A stretch of DNA of 64,000 nt, taken from contig JASJOG010000162.1 in assembly GCA_030142905.1 (NCBI GenBank), forward strand, positions 520,001 through 584,000, in the 5' to 3' direction. This DNA is from Heliopora coerulea (Eukaryota; Cnidaria; Anthozoa; Scleralcyonacea; Helioporidae). The stretch's first letter is position 1; each line of letters opens with the position of its first letter. A model generated the notes under the pieces. That model was not told the origin of the DNA. It searched no databases and saw nothing but the letters and a program-made list of their open reading frames with translations. Positions 23,550 through 35,309 of this stretch are shown piece by piece. The translations under genes were made by a program, and so were the position numbers.

Positions 23550-25228
23550 TTACTTCTTTCCCTTTTGTTGATTAGATATATAAGTGATGCTCAGTGGATC
23601 CAGCTCTCTCATCCACACCACTGACACAAACTCATGCCTAAAGACAACCCACCATCTGTCAACCTTCCTCACATTGCATGTATTTTGCACATACTTAGCC
23701 AGTTTGATGTGTTTGGCCTCTCTTCCTTGCATCGAGTTCAAACCCAATCCATACCCAATTTTCTTGAACAACTGATTACGATAAGGAATTGCATAAGAAA
23801 CTGTCCAGACTGTGGGGCTTACATTACAAAGAAACAAACAGTTGGTGTTGAAATAGCTCTGGCATTTTAGAAATAAATTCTGAATTAATTCAGTATTAAC
23901 TTCAACCCTACTGAATATAGCTACCGTGTCCTGTAGCTGAACGGCCATAAATGCCAAGGCATAGAGTTTAACTTTTGCTCCATTGCTTAATGAGCCAATA
24001 TTCAGCAGTTCCTGGACAGTTTGTCCATAATCCATCATTGACAGACTTTGAATAACCAGACTTTGTATTGGTGGCACAATGAACTGACCTGACAGCTGCA
24101 TGTGTCTTTTTCTTTCTTCAAATTTGCTGCAACCTTGAAAGTTTCAATTTGTCACTGTCATTTTCTAAAAGGTTTCTTGCCCTTCTTGACTGTTTGGAAT
24201 TGCAAGTATTGCCTAGGAATCTGTCATCAGGGTAATTTTCTTTTAGTTCATCAAGCTAACCAGAAAACATGTAGAAAACATATATTAATATTAATACCCA
24301 CCAATAATTCAATGAGTAGTCAAGCATAAAGCAGACAGTGAAATCCTGCATTCACTGCCTGGTTTATGCCTAATTGTACAATTTTGTTTAACACACATCA
24401 TTAGTTTGCTTGTATACAAATTTGGACAATTAGACTTTCAGTTTGTTTTATATTTCACAAATTTTTTTAATTACTGGTTTAAAAACTCAACACAACAATA
24501 TAATAGTAAATAGAATACAGCACACAGATTAGCTGTACAAACTGTATATTAGGAAGAAACTGAATTAGATACCAGGGAATAGTGGTAGCTAGTATGTGAC
24601 TGCTAATCACAAGTGTGAATTTGTGAAAATGAGAAATTCAAGAAGAACAAATATGAAAATTTTAATTTATCACTGCGTTACTTAAAACTGTACATGGTAT
24701 TGTGTACAGGTTGCCTTTTGATACAGAAATACTTCCATATCAAAATATTATGGAAATTGTGTAATTTATTATTTTAGTAATTGGTCCTATTACGATAAAG
24801 CTTACCTTTCGCTTCCTTTTAGATATCAGAACATATCTTGAATGTAATATTTTTGTTAGTTCCTGAAGCTGAGCTTCTTGTTTTGCCAACTCATGTTTAA
24901 CCTCTTGTACTTTGTGGTCACTCTCTGCCTTTTTTAATAGCTGGGCTTGTATGAGATCTTTCTTCACACGTTGGTATTCCCCAAGCGGGAACCTGTTTTA
25001 TTGAGCTTGAAGGTGCACTAGAAGTGATATTGTAACCATGATCTAAAAATCCTGTCATACACGAGTGGCGCCGAATAAATACATTTTTAATAAGTTAAAA
25101 GACTGCAAAATAATTCTATGATTTTAAAATTAATCATACAAATTTCAAATCAGCGTAATCTCACTTTGAATTACCTACCTTGAAATGACTTTCGTCGAAG
25201 CAGATTCGCCATTTTCTGGTCCATTCAT
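23550..25228 (-). CDS. Uncharacterised three-exon gene divergent from the Tc1 transposase (one frameshift)
   Basis: Exon 1 25228-25179 (MNGPENGESASTKVIS), exon 2 24992-24806 and exon 3 24255-23550 join in phase with AG/GT sites. Exon 2 encodes FPLGEYQRVKKDLI and an Ala/Gln/Glu/Lys-rich coiled coil ending in ISKRKRK. Exon 3 starts LDELKENYPDDRFLGN, then NLLENDSDKLKLSRLQQI, where a TGA follows; skipping one base near 24115 continues straight into EERKRHMQLSGQFIVPP and an open frame to 23550. That part holds FLCNVSPTVWTVSYAIPY, YGLGLNSMQGREAKHIKLAK and WWVVFRHEFVSVVWMREL. The PTVWTV..AIPY and S-QGREAKH pattern resembles uncharacterised cnidarian repeat-borne proteins I recall; no function is known to me. 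The frameshift means pseudogene, sequencing error or unseen splicing. Confidence 0.55.
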
Positions 25229-25479
25229 TTCATATTTTAAGCCATATTCTTGCCACAAAAACGCTAGGTTTGTATATCAGGAGAAATCATTTGATCCCGC
25301 CATTTTCATTCTTCACTCTTCAGTCAGCTTTGCATAATATAGTGTCTAGTCTCTTCAAAATGAGCACATTACCCAGACAACTTCGCGTTTGGAATCGCCA
25401 TTTTGAAAAAGAGTAAAATGAATTTCAAGTCTTACATGAAAGGATTGTTGGCCTGTCAGAAATTGGAAGATACCGAATA
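25229..25479. promoter_or_regulatory. Presumed bidirectional promoter between the transposase and the divergent gene
   Basis: 250 bp between two outward-facing start codons. It includes caaatcatttg-like and tataatatagtgtc stretches but no clear motif. The inference rests on arrangement only. Confidence 0.35.
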
Positions 25480-26505
25480 ATGGGTCCAAAGAGAAGAATC
25501 AGTTTGGAAGATCGAGGAAAAGTGCTGGCGTTGTCCGAAGAAGGCTACACACAACGTGAAATTTCTGCTCGTGTGGGTTGTACTCAAAGCAGTGTCAGTG
25601 AAATCCTCAAGAAGAAAAAACTCACTGGTAGTGTGAAAGATGCCAAGATCCCTGGACGGAAACGAAAGACATCTGAGAGGGAGGACAGGCTCATGGTAAG
25701 GAAAAGCAAGTCAAATCGCTACAAGACTGCACCCCAAATAAAAGCTGAGATGCTAATTGAATATGGTGTCAATATCTCGGTTTCCACCACCCAAAGAAGG
25801 CTTAGAGAGGCTGGTCTAAAGGGCTGCAAACCCAGAAAGAAGCCTAGGCTTACTGCTCGCCATAAGAAGTCTCGATTACAGTTTGCACAAGCACACAAAG
25901 ATTGGACGACTGAACAGTGGTCCCAAGTTATCTTCAGCGATGAATCAAGGTTTCTTCTTCATAGGAGTGATGGGCGTGTGTATGTCAGAAGAATGGCTGG
26001 CGAAGAACTAAAGGAAAGCTGCATTCAGACAACTGTCAAACATGGAGGTGGTGGCATCATGGTATGGGGCTGCATCAATGCAAGAGGTACTGGCTGTCTT
26101 TCTAAGATAGATGGAAAGCTCAATGGGAAACAATACATTGATGTCCTAGAAAATTCGCTTATTCCAACCATACACATGCTGACCATACCCGATGGTTGGA
26201 TATTCCAGCATGATAATGCAACTTGTCACACCTCCTGCCTTGTCAAAGGATGGTTTAAGGAAAAGGGCATAAATGTTATAGAATGGCCAGCACAGTCACC
26301 TGATCTCAACCCTATTGAGAATCTATGGGACCAACTTAAGACAATGGTCCAAAAGCAAAACCCTACCAATGTCACAGAACTTTGGAGTGCTGTAAAAGCT
26401 GCATGGCAAAGCTTTCCATTAGATAAGCTAACTAATTTAATAAATAGCATACCTCAAAGGTGTAAAGCAGTGATCAAAGCTCGTGGAGGAGCCACTAAAT
26501 ATTAA
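25480..26505 (+). CDS. Tc1-like transposase, full length
   Basis: 341 residues, the usual Tc1 length, without stops. The N-terminus holds paired-type helix-turn-helix motifs (SLEDRGKVLALSEEGYTQRE, then GCTQSSVSEILKK; second HTH around STTQRRLREAGL), with GRKRK between them as the hinge. The catalytic triad is D154 (IFSDESRF), D245 (QHDNATCH) and E280 (LNPIENLW) with 34 residues between the last two: DD34E. GG-GGIMVWG and PAQSPDLNP are also typical. It cuts and rejoins DNA at the terminal repeats, inserting at TA. The open frame and matching ends suggest recent activity. Confidence 0.95.
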   Translation: MGPKRRISLEDRGKVLALSEEGYTQREISARVGCTQSSVSEILKKKKLTGSVKDAKIPGRKRKTSEREDRLMVRKSKSNRYKTAPQIKAEMLIEYGVNISVSTTQRRLREAGLKGCKPRKKPRLTARHKKSRLQFAQAHKDWTTEQWSQVIFSDESRFLLHRSDGRVYVRRMAGEELKESCIQTTVKHGGGGIMVWGCINARGTGCLSKIDGKLNGKQYIDVLENSLIPTIHMLTIPDGWIFQHDNATCHTSCLVKGWFKEKGINVIEWPAQSPDLNPIENLWDQLKTMVQKQNPTNVTELWSAVKAAWQSFPLDKLTNLINSIPQRCKAVIKARGGATKY

Positions 26506-26598
26506 GATTTGTTTTCTGTTTGTTTTCAGTGTAATAACTTGTCATGATAAGATTTGTTACAATGATTATAGCATCACCATCTTTAGCTTCTGTGTGAT

Positions 26599-26620
26599 TG
26601 ATTCTTTTTGACCGCCAGTG
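26599..26620 (-). repeat. Right terminal inverted repeat of the Tc1-like element
   Basis: Ends with gattctttttgaccgccagt g, the reverse complement of the left end, followed by TA. Confidence 0.8.
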
Positions 26621-26622
26621 TA

Positions 26623-27660
26623 TTTGAAACTCAAATGATTTATTCTGTTGACTCTATGAAATCCTCTCATGCGCTGGTTACTGCTGTTTCACGTTTAAAT
26701 CATTGAAGTTCCAAGAGTACAGATATTCTGGTGGTAAAATTTGATTGTTCCATTTTGCTACATGCCAGTGAATGAATTATTCAAATAAGAAGTCACATTT
26801 TGAAGAAAACTCTTCATTTGAACAGGAACTGCTGAGAGAGGGAACTATTGGTTCGGCGCTGTTAGGTTTGTGATTAAACATTCTTTACAATTTGTTCTTC
26901 AAGACTACCTGCTGGACTACCTAAGACTGTTACCAGGTTTCCCAGTCCTCCAAGTCTGAGGCCTTAGGCAGGGTTGCCAGAAAGGTAAAGGTCGCTTGGA
27001 TTGTAGATTTTAAATATAATTTTTTGGTTTTGTTAGCTTCAAGGAAGGCTTCACAATTTATCTAGTTGGCTCGACATGGACAAAACTTTGTTGAGACTTC
27101 ACAGGAATTAGTATGTTAATATTTTTTCAAATTTCATTTCAATATTCTAAATCTATACCAACGATCGGAAATGAAATGAAAGTGAAATACCAAATGCTTT
27201 TTAATGATTCGTATTTAGTATACTGATGATTCTATTGTAAGTACAAAGGAAAAAAATTCTGATTTTTTATTCTCAGAGGCTATACCAAGGACCAAAATCA
27301 TTTTTATTAAAAGTTTGATTTTCCTGCAGTGACAAGATTGCTCTTGCATGAAAGTTTAAAAACAGTGTTAAATTTTATCGGGGAGGTCCCACGGGTATGA
27401 GTACTTGAAGTGATCCAAGTCGACGCGGTGATTTTTTTTAAGGTTAAGAGTATGGGGTAGTGTTACTTAACAAAGTTTTGAAGACTAAAATAACCATTTT
27501 CAATATTTTGGTAATGCAAAATCAGTGGGGTGTTCAGCACTATCGGCTCCCTGAGGCACGCCTGAATTGTGGCGCCCCTCCCCCAGTGCAAACTTTAAGA
27601 TCTCGGGGACGATATCAACGGTGGTATGCCCAGAGAGATGGGTATGACAGTAATTATTAA
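26623..27660. other. Intergenic sequence without recognised gene
   Basis: No supported exon. CpG content rises again toward 27.4 kb. The short + frame at 27460 has no family features. Confidence 0.4.
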
Positions 27661-27661
27661 G

Positions 27662-27808
27662 TGAAGGTTAATGATCACGAGTGTGAAAGAATTGAACATC
27701 GCAAGTGAAACTAAACGGCTACGAGGGGCCGTAGGTCGTGAGTGGACGTTCAAGCCTCAAGAGCGATGTTTAATTCTTTATCACACAAGCGAGCATTGAT
27801 TAACCACC
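27662..27808. repeat. Foldback element
   Basis: Left arm ggttaatgatcacgagtgtg with aaagaattgaacatcgc mirrors right arm gcgatgtttaattctttatc with acacaagcgagcattgatta. The central loop contains gaggggccgtaggtcgtgag. Confidence 0.7.
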
Positions 27809-27930
27809 TTGTCTCGTGACTCACCCACAATGAAATTTTTTTCTGTTTTTTTTGGTTGTTAGAAATTAAGATATTCACTCATTAGTAAGCGATAAGCGTC
27901 CATCACACTCATTCCAAAAAAGAGCAGTGT

Positions 27931-28112
27931 GATAAGTCGTTATCACATTCTTGAATACAAATGAGTTGACTACGGGATTTAACGCTTCTGTTGAAACAGT
28001 GAAGTGTGGGTGTGTCATGAGATAAGTCGTTATCACACTCCTGAATACTGATGAGTGGACTAAAGGATTTAACGCTTCTGCGAAAACAATGGATTGTAGG
28101 TGTGTCATGAGA
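27931..28112. repeat. Two tandem copies of a 90-bp repeat
   Basis: gataagtcgttatcaca starts at 27931 and again at 28021, followed in both by ctactaa-or-cg ggatttaacgcttctg and gtgtgtcatgaga. The short - strand frame here is just this repeat translated twice (ALNPLVHSSVF / ALNPVVNSFVF). Confidence 0.85.
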
Positions 28113-28779
28113 TTCTGGGGTTGATTGGGGTTAAATCACAACACCATCACACGGTCACACCCGTGACAGTATTTATGACAAGCGACTGCTCTAGAGATTA
28201 AAATAAAAGACATTTACATAAAAATTTTCACCACCATTTACCTCAACTCTGTCGTACATGATTTTCTGTTCTTTTGTTCTCTTTTGTTTTTTTCCTTTGT
28301 CCTTTCATTAGCTGTATTGTAATTTGTTGTACGACAACCATATATCTGCATGCAGAAAAGGGTTAGCAGGTGGACAAAATAACTATTTGCAAAGCTAAAG
28401 CTTCTTATAAAATTTTCATCACGTTTTAAAACGTGTTTATCTTGTCTGTGCATTAAATTCAAAACAGGACAAACTTGGAAAAGCACAGATTTTCAAATGC
28501 TTATGTTTTACTTTGCTATCGTACCTTCTTTAAATTCATATTCTATGTTCTGTAAGTGCTGAAATATGGTTGGATAACTTTCAAAGTAATCCAAAGTTTT
28601 CAAAGTTAGCCAAACTTTGGCTTTGTAGAGAACCCATGATAACCTTAACCAGTAGGTTTAGCCAATCACTTCATTGTTTTGACTCTCGTGGGAATTGAAT
28701 TGGTTTAAACGTGTATTTGACAGTTTTGAAAATTTTGCGAAGTCTGTTGGGAATTAGGTGGAAAACAACGTGACTCAAG

Positions 28780-28872
28780 ATGGCGGATCGAAGACTATTT
28801 GATAAATACAAACTTAAAGTTTTGAACGTTCACTTTCAGGTTAAGGATAAGGGAAAACTGAAGGGGCTAAAG
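28780..28872 (+). CDS. Possible first coding exon of an unidentified gene
   Basis: ATG in strong context (caagATGGCGG) opens a 31-codon frame MADRRLFDKYKLKVLN... rich in Lys, ending at AAG|gtaatg, a plausible donor. A good acceptor (ttctcttcttttag) follows at 29055, but the frame it gives stops after about 11 codons. No family recognised. It sits at the left edge of the CpG-depleted block, where a methylated transcribed gene could begin. Chance cannot be excluded. Confidence 0.3.
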
Positions 28873-29282
28873 GTAATGAAACTTTAGTTCTTTAGTAGTC
28901 CTTTGCAGTCGAAAAAGAACCAGATTGTCATGTCCTGTCGTCTGTCGAAAAAGAACCAAATTGTCAAACGAACTCGTATTCAAACGTGCACGACCCTGCA
29001 TCCGGCTGTGGTGGATTTAGTGAGTTGAAAAAATGTTTCGTTCTCTTCTTTTAGGTGTCGCTATGTAGTTCATGTTTACAACCTACTTAAAATAACAACA
29101 AAATGCTGGAGTTTGCACGAAATTGTTGTGGTTTCTATGGCAAATAACTACCTTGCTTTATGGTAAGTATTTATATGAGTTCCATTAAATCTGGAAGCTG
29201 AAGTGTATATGATTTCTGTGGAAAGGTAGATATTTACATTTAATATATAACAATTCCGTCTGGTCTACTTGAGTGAAAAAAT

Positions 29283-29325
29283 CCTAAATGACGAAAAGAG
29301 TTACGTCATTTAGGGCAGAGTTCAG
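29283..29325. repeat. Short perfect hairpin
   Basis: cctaaatgacg and cgtcatttagg flank a short loop (aaaagagtta). Confidence 0.6.
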
Positions 29326-29511
29326 CAATGGCTTTGGGCTAGAAGGCATTTACCCTAGATTTGCCAAGACTTACCCTCCCTTGTTTGCAACATGTTAAAT
29401 TGCTCTGGTGCTACTGCATTTGAGCAGGCACTGATTTACTTACTCAACAAAAGTGCCTTATAATAAATATTAAACAAAAGCCATTAGTTGGCCAACAACA
29501 TTGACATTACT

Positions 29512-29762
29512 CAGTGGTGGCACCAGTTATCCTATTCTGGGGGGCAAATGGGAGACAACAAAACTTTGAAGGGGGAGGAATATTGTAGCACTGTCATAAT
29601 ATCTGATATTTTACATTCAAAATGTTTCATGTACACACCTTAAATAGCAGCTAGGATATACAGATTATGCACTTTCACTCCCAGTTTAAGGGAGTGGGGA
29701 CTAGATCAAGGGCAAACATTACGGTGGCAAGTACCATCCATGTCCCCGTTAGCTCCACTGCT
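29512..29762. mobile_element. Small hAT-like MITE (tentative)
   Basis: Left cagtggtggcaccag and right ctccactgctgg resemble inverted CAGTGG-type ends. The interior has ggggggcaaatgggag and no ORF. No target duplication identified. Confidence 0.3.
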
Positions 29763-29814
29763 GGCATTACCACCATTATAGGTACTGAACTTGTGGCCGA
29801 GCATTCAGCAAGAT

Positions 29815-29900
29815 CCTTTGTTGCTTAGTAGGCAAAGTGTTGCAATACAGTAGATTTACAGGTTCATGGGTTTGAATCCCAGCTGCAGGCCCCAGAGTTG
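29815..29900 (+). repeat. tRNA-derived SINE head in CpG-depleted sequence
   Basis: TTGCTTAGTAGGCAAAGTG (A-box-like) and GGGTTTGAATCCCAGCTGC (B-box). CG positions of the B-box have decayed to TG/CA. Confidence 0.5.
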
Positions 29901-31199
29901 GATTTTCTACAACTGGTCCCAGTTGGGCTGAGGCAACCATTAATTAGTTTTGTGTTGCAGTTCTCAGTTTCCTAGGGGCCATTGCTCACTTGGTACTAAA
30001 ATAATGTAAGCATAACTAATTATATTGTCATGAAAAAGTTTTTATGAAAAATATAAAAGAAATATTAAAATATTGTCAAGCCATATTATTAATGTTGCCA
30101 GCCCTGAATATTGTGGTACCATCTATCTTTGCATTATTTGTTATATTTTGAACTTGGCAGTAAAGGAGTTCCATAGGGCCACTGACCAGCATGTTTTTCA
30201 GTTAGTCAGGACTTCAGGTCATGAACCAGGCTGACCTCTGTCTATTCAACCATGATACAAGTTGTACTCTGCAATAGTGGTTTTTGGATTGGGAAGGAAT
30301 GGGTATAGATGGTATAGTGTTTTTTTTACTTAGTGAAGCATTACTTGAAAAGTAATGAAAAGAAAAGAGAAAATGGATGGTTTATATTTGTATTTTTCAT
30401 TGGACTTTTTCAACTGGAAACAAATTATTGCTGGCTCAGGTTATAGTACAGCTCATGTAATACTGGAGTTGTGTGATGTTGATGATGCCTGATTTAATCA
30501 CAACTTCAGTTTAGCTAACAAATTATATGTTGGAAACTGTCAATGTAGCACATATGCTATTGAATTGGGGGACCAAGCCCCCATGAAACTGCCACTGGTA
30601 CTCTGCCAAAACAAGAGAACATGGTACTTATGTCTCAAACAAAAAACTTCATCAGAGTCTGAAGTGGTAGTGCACATGTCTCTCACCACTGTGACTAGGG
30701 TTTGATTCTGGCTCCATGTGTTTGATTCTACTCATTTGATAATACTATTGTGCATTGCAGTATCAAAAATTAACATTAATTTTACTGCTCCAAAATGTTA
30801 CAAATATTGAATGAACATTGCAGTGGTAGAATCATGTCAGGGGTCTTCCCATAACTGTACTTCTTGCTAATTGTGATGATCACTTGTGGACTGCCCATAA
30901 CTTGGGGATCACAAGTTTTACTCTCCTAAAATGTGAATATTTTGAGGCTTTTTTAATTTACACACAAATTTATGATTATCTTCCTGTTGTATGGAATAAA
31001 CATATGACAGTCTATGACAAGATGTCAATCAGGATGCACAAAATTGCAAGTGTAAATGGGCCTTTGGTGAGAATGAAACAGTGCAATTGGTAGTTTCACC
31101 ATAAAATTAATATTATAGTTTTAATCTGTGGTTTCTACAGCAATTATGTTAATTTTCATAATTGATGACAGTTTTTGTTCAAGCTGATTAAATCCTTAA

Positions 31200-31275
31200 T
31201 CAACTGATGATGGATACTCTGCCACTTTACTCTGGCTAACACGAGATGATTTTACTTGTCTTGGAAGACCTTTGT
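31200..31275. repeat. Inverted copy of the TTTTACTTGTC family
   Basis: actttactctggctaacacg then agatgattttacttgtcttg: the reverse complement of the 10735 copy. Confidence 0.55.
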
Positions 31276-34200
31276 CTGCAGAAAGGATAATTTACATGCA
31301 GAGTTACTGGCAATTTTATTCATCAGTGTCTCAATAGCTGGTTTTTTGATATTACAGGTTTGAGTGGCTATAACCTTTCTGGTTTTGGCTAAGAGTATGA
31401 ATCTTCTGCAGTTGAAACAAGGTGCATCTGTTTAAAAGATGCAAACCATGGACAACAAAAAATAGCCACAAAATTTTGGAAACTGGACTGATAAAACTTT
31501 TGTGAAGTAGCAGGTGCCATCCTCTAGTTTTCTGAATGAGGTTATATAAAGTTGAGCTGAGTCATGACTACAGATTGTATAAAGTAGTGATATAATTTGT
31601 GTTTTTGTTGGGTTTTTTTTTTTACTTATTCTACACTGTGTAATATCAGTACATAAATTCAAGTAGTTGGTGTTGGATCTCTTGCATAAGAGCACTTAAA
31701 AATGAACCAGAAGTCCATCTTGCATGAAAATTTGTCCCTTATTTTTTATGTGCATGTGCTTGGATGACATCTACCTGGAAAGTTCCACTGACAATTCTGA
31801 CCTTCCAATAACGTTTTGCTGGTTAACTGTAAATGCAGCAAAGTTTTATTGATAACATTGTAAAAATACAAAAAAATATCTCAGTCTTATTAATCCTATG
31901 ATGAAAGAAGTATGGAATGGCCTGGTGCTCTGTTCCTGGGTCTTCAAACAACAAAAGCAAAACAAAATAATGGCTTTTTTCCATTTGTTGAAGTAGCCTC
32001 TGTTTTTGATTTTGTTAGCCAAAACAGGATAAAAGATTGAGTTACATCAAACTTAGTATGAATTATTTATTTAGAGAAATAAAGACAACAGTTTCTTCGG
32101 TAAATTTTTGATTTCATGTAAGTCATGCAACTACAGTACTACAGGGTACATTTGATATATTGTTTCATTATCATATTATTTGGTCCATGAGTCTTGTAAA
32201 TGTGGAACAGTGAGGTTGATGAAATGATAGATAAAGGTCACAAGTTGTTTGCAGTTGTTTCATGCCTTCACTTTAATATCCAAGAAGCACTTGAATTGTT
32301 TTTTGTTCACTCTCTCCCAATTGGACATAATCATGCAATTGTATAGATGCCATTATTTTTGAAATCAGTGGTTTCAACCTGCCAATGGAATGTTAGTTTA
32401 TTGGTAAGCTGAAAACAATTTACTCCACAATTTATACAACTTGTAAGAACTTCAGGATGGCTGGATAGATTTCACTGCACTGAAAATATCTTAATCTTGG
32501 CATGATTGAAAAAAAGTCAAAACTGGAGAAGATACCTAGTGACTTCTTCATCAAAGGTGCTGACCGTGAGTTGAACTTTTGGTTGAAAATTTATTCCTTG
32601 TTATGAGCCCACAGAACACAGAACACCCAAAAAGGTCTTTTTCTTGAAAAAATAAATTTAGTACAGGCACCATGGTCAGGATTGTTGTCATGGATTGTTG
32701 TCATTTTGTGAATATTGTTTGAAGTAAAATTAATCTTGGAGTCAAAAATGTGACTTTTCAAATACAAGTGTCACAGAATGTAGATTTTTGTTTGTGTACA
32801 GTATATCATAATCATATGGATAAACAACCAATCACAGATTGTCATTCTTTCAGAAAATTGGCAACAAAATCTTTTAACTACTGAACTGCAATTTAGAACT
32901 TGTGTATCTGACTTTCATGTGCAGATTCAATTCTACTCAAATCAGCTTTAAAATATATAACAACAGTAAAACTAAACAGTAACAAAACTGACAAATTTTT
33001 TTGGACATCTAAACAATAACTTATTATAAACATAACACTGATAATAACATTTAACAATGACAAATTACTGTTCATAAAGACAGGAATACTGCAGTATATA
33101 TATATATGTAATTAAAAATTAAATTCAAAGTACTGAAGCCATGACTGATTAAGTGAAGTCAAATGAGTTGCTCCACAATCCTTAACAGATGGCTTTGTCC
33201 TTTAAAAAAGTCTTTACAAGTTAATAGAAAGTTATTTAGGCAAGTGGTTGTAATGATATTATATCAATTAAAGCCTCCTCATGAAATGGTAAGCATTTGA
33301 GCATACGTGATTGTCCACATGTTTTTGAAATTTGTTAATGAAATGCAGATTCACTATTTTGACAATTCCACAACTATTCCTTAATTTACAGTTTCAAAGC
33401 ATTGGTGAAAAATGGCACATCTAAAAGATAGTAACTATTTGAATAAACTGAATAAGTGACCTATCAGATTGTGGAATTTATTTTCATTCTGTCAGAGTGT
33501 TTAGTTTCTGTGACCCAAATGCAAGAGATCTGAATCAGCAGGCCAGTTGGTTGTGTAACATTTGAAACATTTACACAGGATATTTTCCAGCTGTCTTCAT
33601 GTTTGTCATTGTTATACTGTACTTACAAAACTGATACTAACAGTATAACACACAGTATTTATTTAAAGTCAATAATGATTAAAGTTATTACTCAGCTCTG
33701 TTATAAAACCTTGGAAGAAAATATTTCACTACCAAAAACCCCAAGGTATAAACAAGAAAACTGAATGCAGTTTTTGTCAGAACATATTGCTACATTTATA
33801 TTCTGTTTTTACATCAACAGGTACATTCATTTGATGTGATGTTGTTTACAATTGCCTTTCTGGAGGAAAAGTGAGACAATTATGTCATTGATATAAATAG
33901 CTTTCTTATATTTGAATTATGCTATGTTGCAATGGTTAGCTATGCAAAAACTATAATTTACTTTACTGAAAATTGTAGTACAGTACATGCATCCTAGCAA
34001 ATGAAGAATTAGAATTTTCAGTTTGTAAGATAAGAATCTTGTGATCCAATATAATTTCATCAGACTTCAATATAGGTGGATGCTGTAATGGAAAATGGGT
34101 TATAAGTGAGAATAAAGATAGAATAATTATGTTGATGTGAAATTTGGATGGAATGAAATAAAATATTTTGAAAGAAATGCTGAAGCAAATCAGATACCAT

Positions 34201-35309
34201 GGTTTGTTGTCAGCACCGTGTTTCATGTGTCATCACTGCATGGTAACATCATTACACAATCATACAAAAGATGCAAGGTAGGTTGCTCTTACTTGCTTTT
34301 CAGGGAGATTCAGATTTAAAGCTGTCAGGTCAAGTTTGTGTACATTTCTACTTTGAAGTTTTGCATGATAGGATTGTAAATTTGTATAGTTCATTAACCT
34401 CAGTAATCTTACACTTCTCTCATGTGTTTGTGACAAACATTCCTTTTGAACTACCACTAGTTCCTGTCATGATTGCCGCATGTTCAAGATTTATACTTTG
34501 TTAAATGCTGGTAGGCCTTTTATTAATTAAATTAAACAGGTGAAAAATGTGTTGTTTGGAAGGGACTGAAATCAACTGAATTTAAACCAGTTTTACTGTT
34601 GCATGAAATGAGGTATACAGTTGGCAACACAGACTGTTGATGCCATAATATAGAAAATCACTTGACTTTTCTTGGGATTTGAGCCAAGACCTCTAGTTTA
34701 GTAATGACTACTAAAAAAAGTATTTTGGAATGAAATATAGTTTCTACATTGTTGACAGCCCACAGAGATGAAAGTCGTCCTAAAATGTTCATGAAATTCC
34801 AATATAGTGGACTTGCATTCAGGTGCTGCCCAACAGGATGGAATGGTAAAGCAGACTATGACAGGAATGTGGGAAACAAAATTACAAAGTAGCTGTGAAG
34901 TAAAAATTACAGGGCAGCAAAGGCTTGGGATGTTCAATTTTAGTGAACTGTCACTTTGAGACGAAGATAAAAATAGTCGTTCTTCCCCAGTCCAGGGAAA
35001 TTGTTTTGGCAATCAATAGGAACAAATACTGTATTTTGTCTATTTAGCCCCCTTTTCTTCTAATAAGTCCCCACTCATGACTGGGGTATTTGTTATTAAA
35101 AAGAAGATACATTTCAATATGAAAATATGAGCACTAAGTGATAATGTCCCGAAGAAACGTTCATTTAATTGAAAGTCAGTACATTTTATGTGTCAGCATG
35201 TAAATTAATGTATGTATTTATATCATGAATAAAGAACATGAAAATTTAAGCCTCCAACTTCTCTTTGAAAGCCCCCTTTCTAAAAAGTCCCATATGAATT
35301 AAAATTCCC

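Larger units (their letters stand above)
19893..26620 (+). mobile_element. Large (6.7 kb) Tc1-like transposon carrying extra genes
   Basis: Both ends carry the same inverted repeat: cactggcggtcaaaaagaat at 19893 and its reverse complement ending at 26620, each next to a TA dinucleotide (19891-19892; 26621-26622) as expected for Tc1/mariner insertion. The only transposase (25480-26505) lies 115 bp from the right end, the usual layout; typical Tc1 elements are only about 1.3-2.4 kb. I find no second terminal repeat just left of the transposase, so the unit appears to extend to 19893. Between the left end and the transposase lie an ORF with splice donor (20143-20412), a nested truncated LINE (20465-21760) and a divergent three-exon gene (25228-23550). 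Later insertion of these segments into an ordinary Tc1 copy is the alternative. Confidence 0.65.
29100..35140. other. CpG-depleted non-coding block 1
   Basis: CG dinucleotides are rare: whole lines have none, and single ones such as those near 31243, 31812, 32566 and 33306 stand alone. TG and CA are abundant. No exon chain found on either strand. It contains old short repeats and a SINE head at 29815. This is the signature of long-term CpG methylation and decay. Confidence 0.7.
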
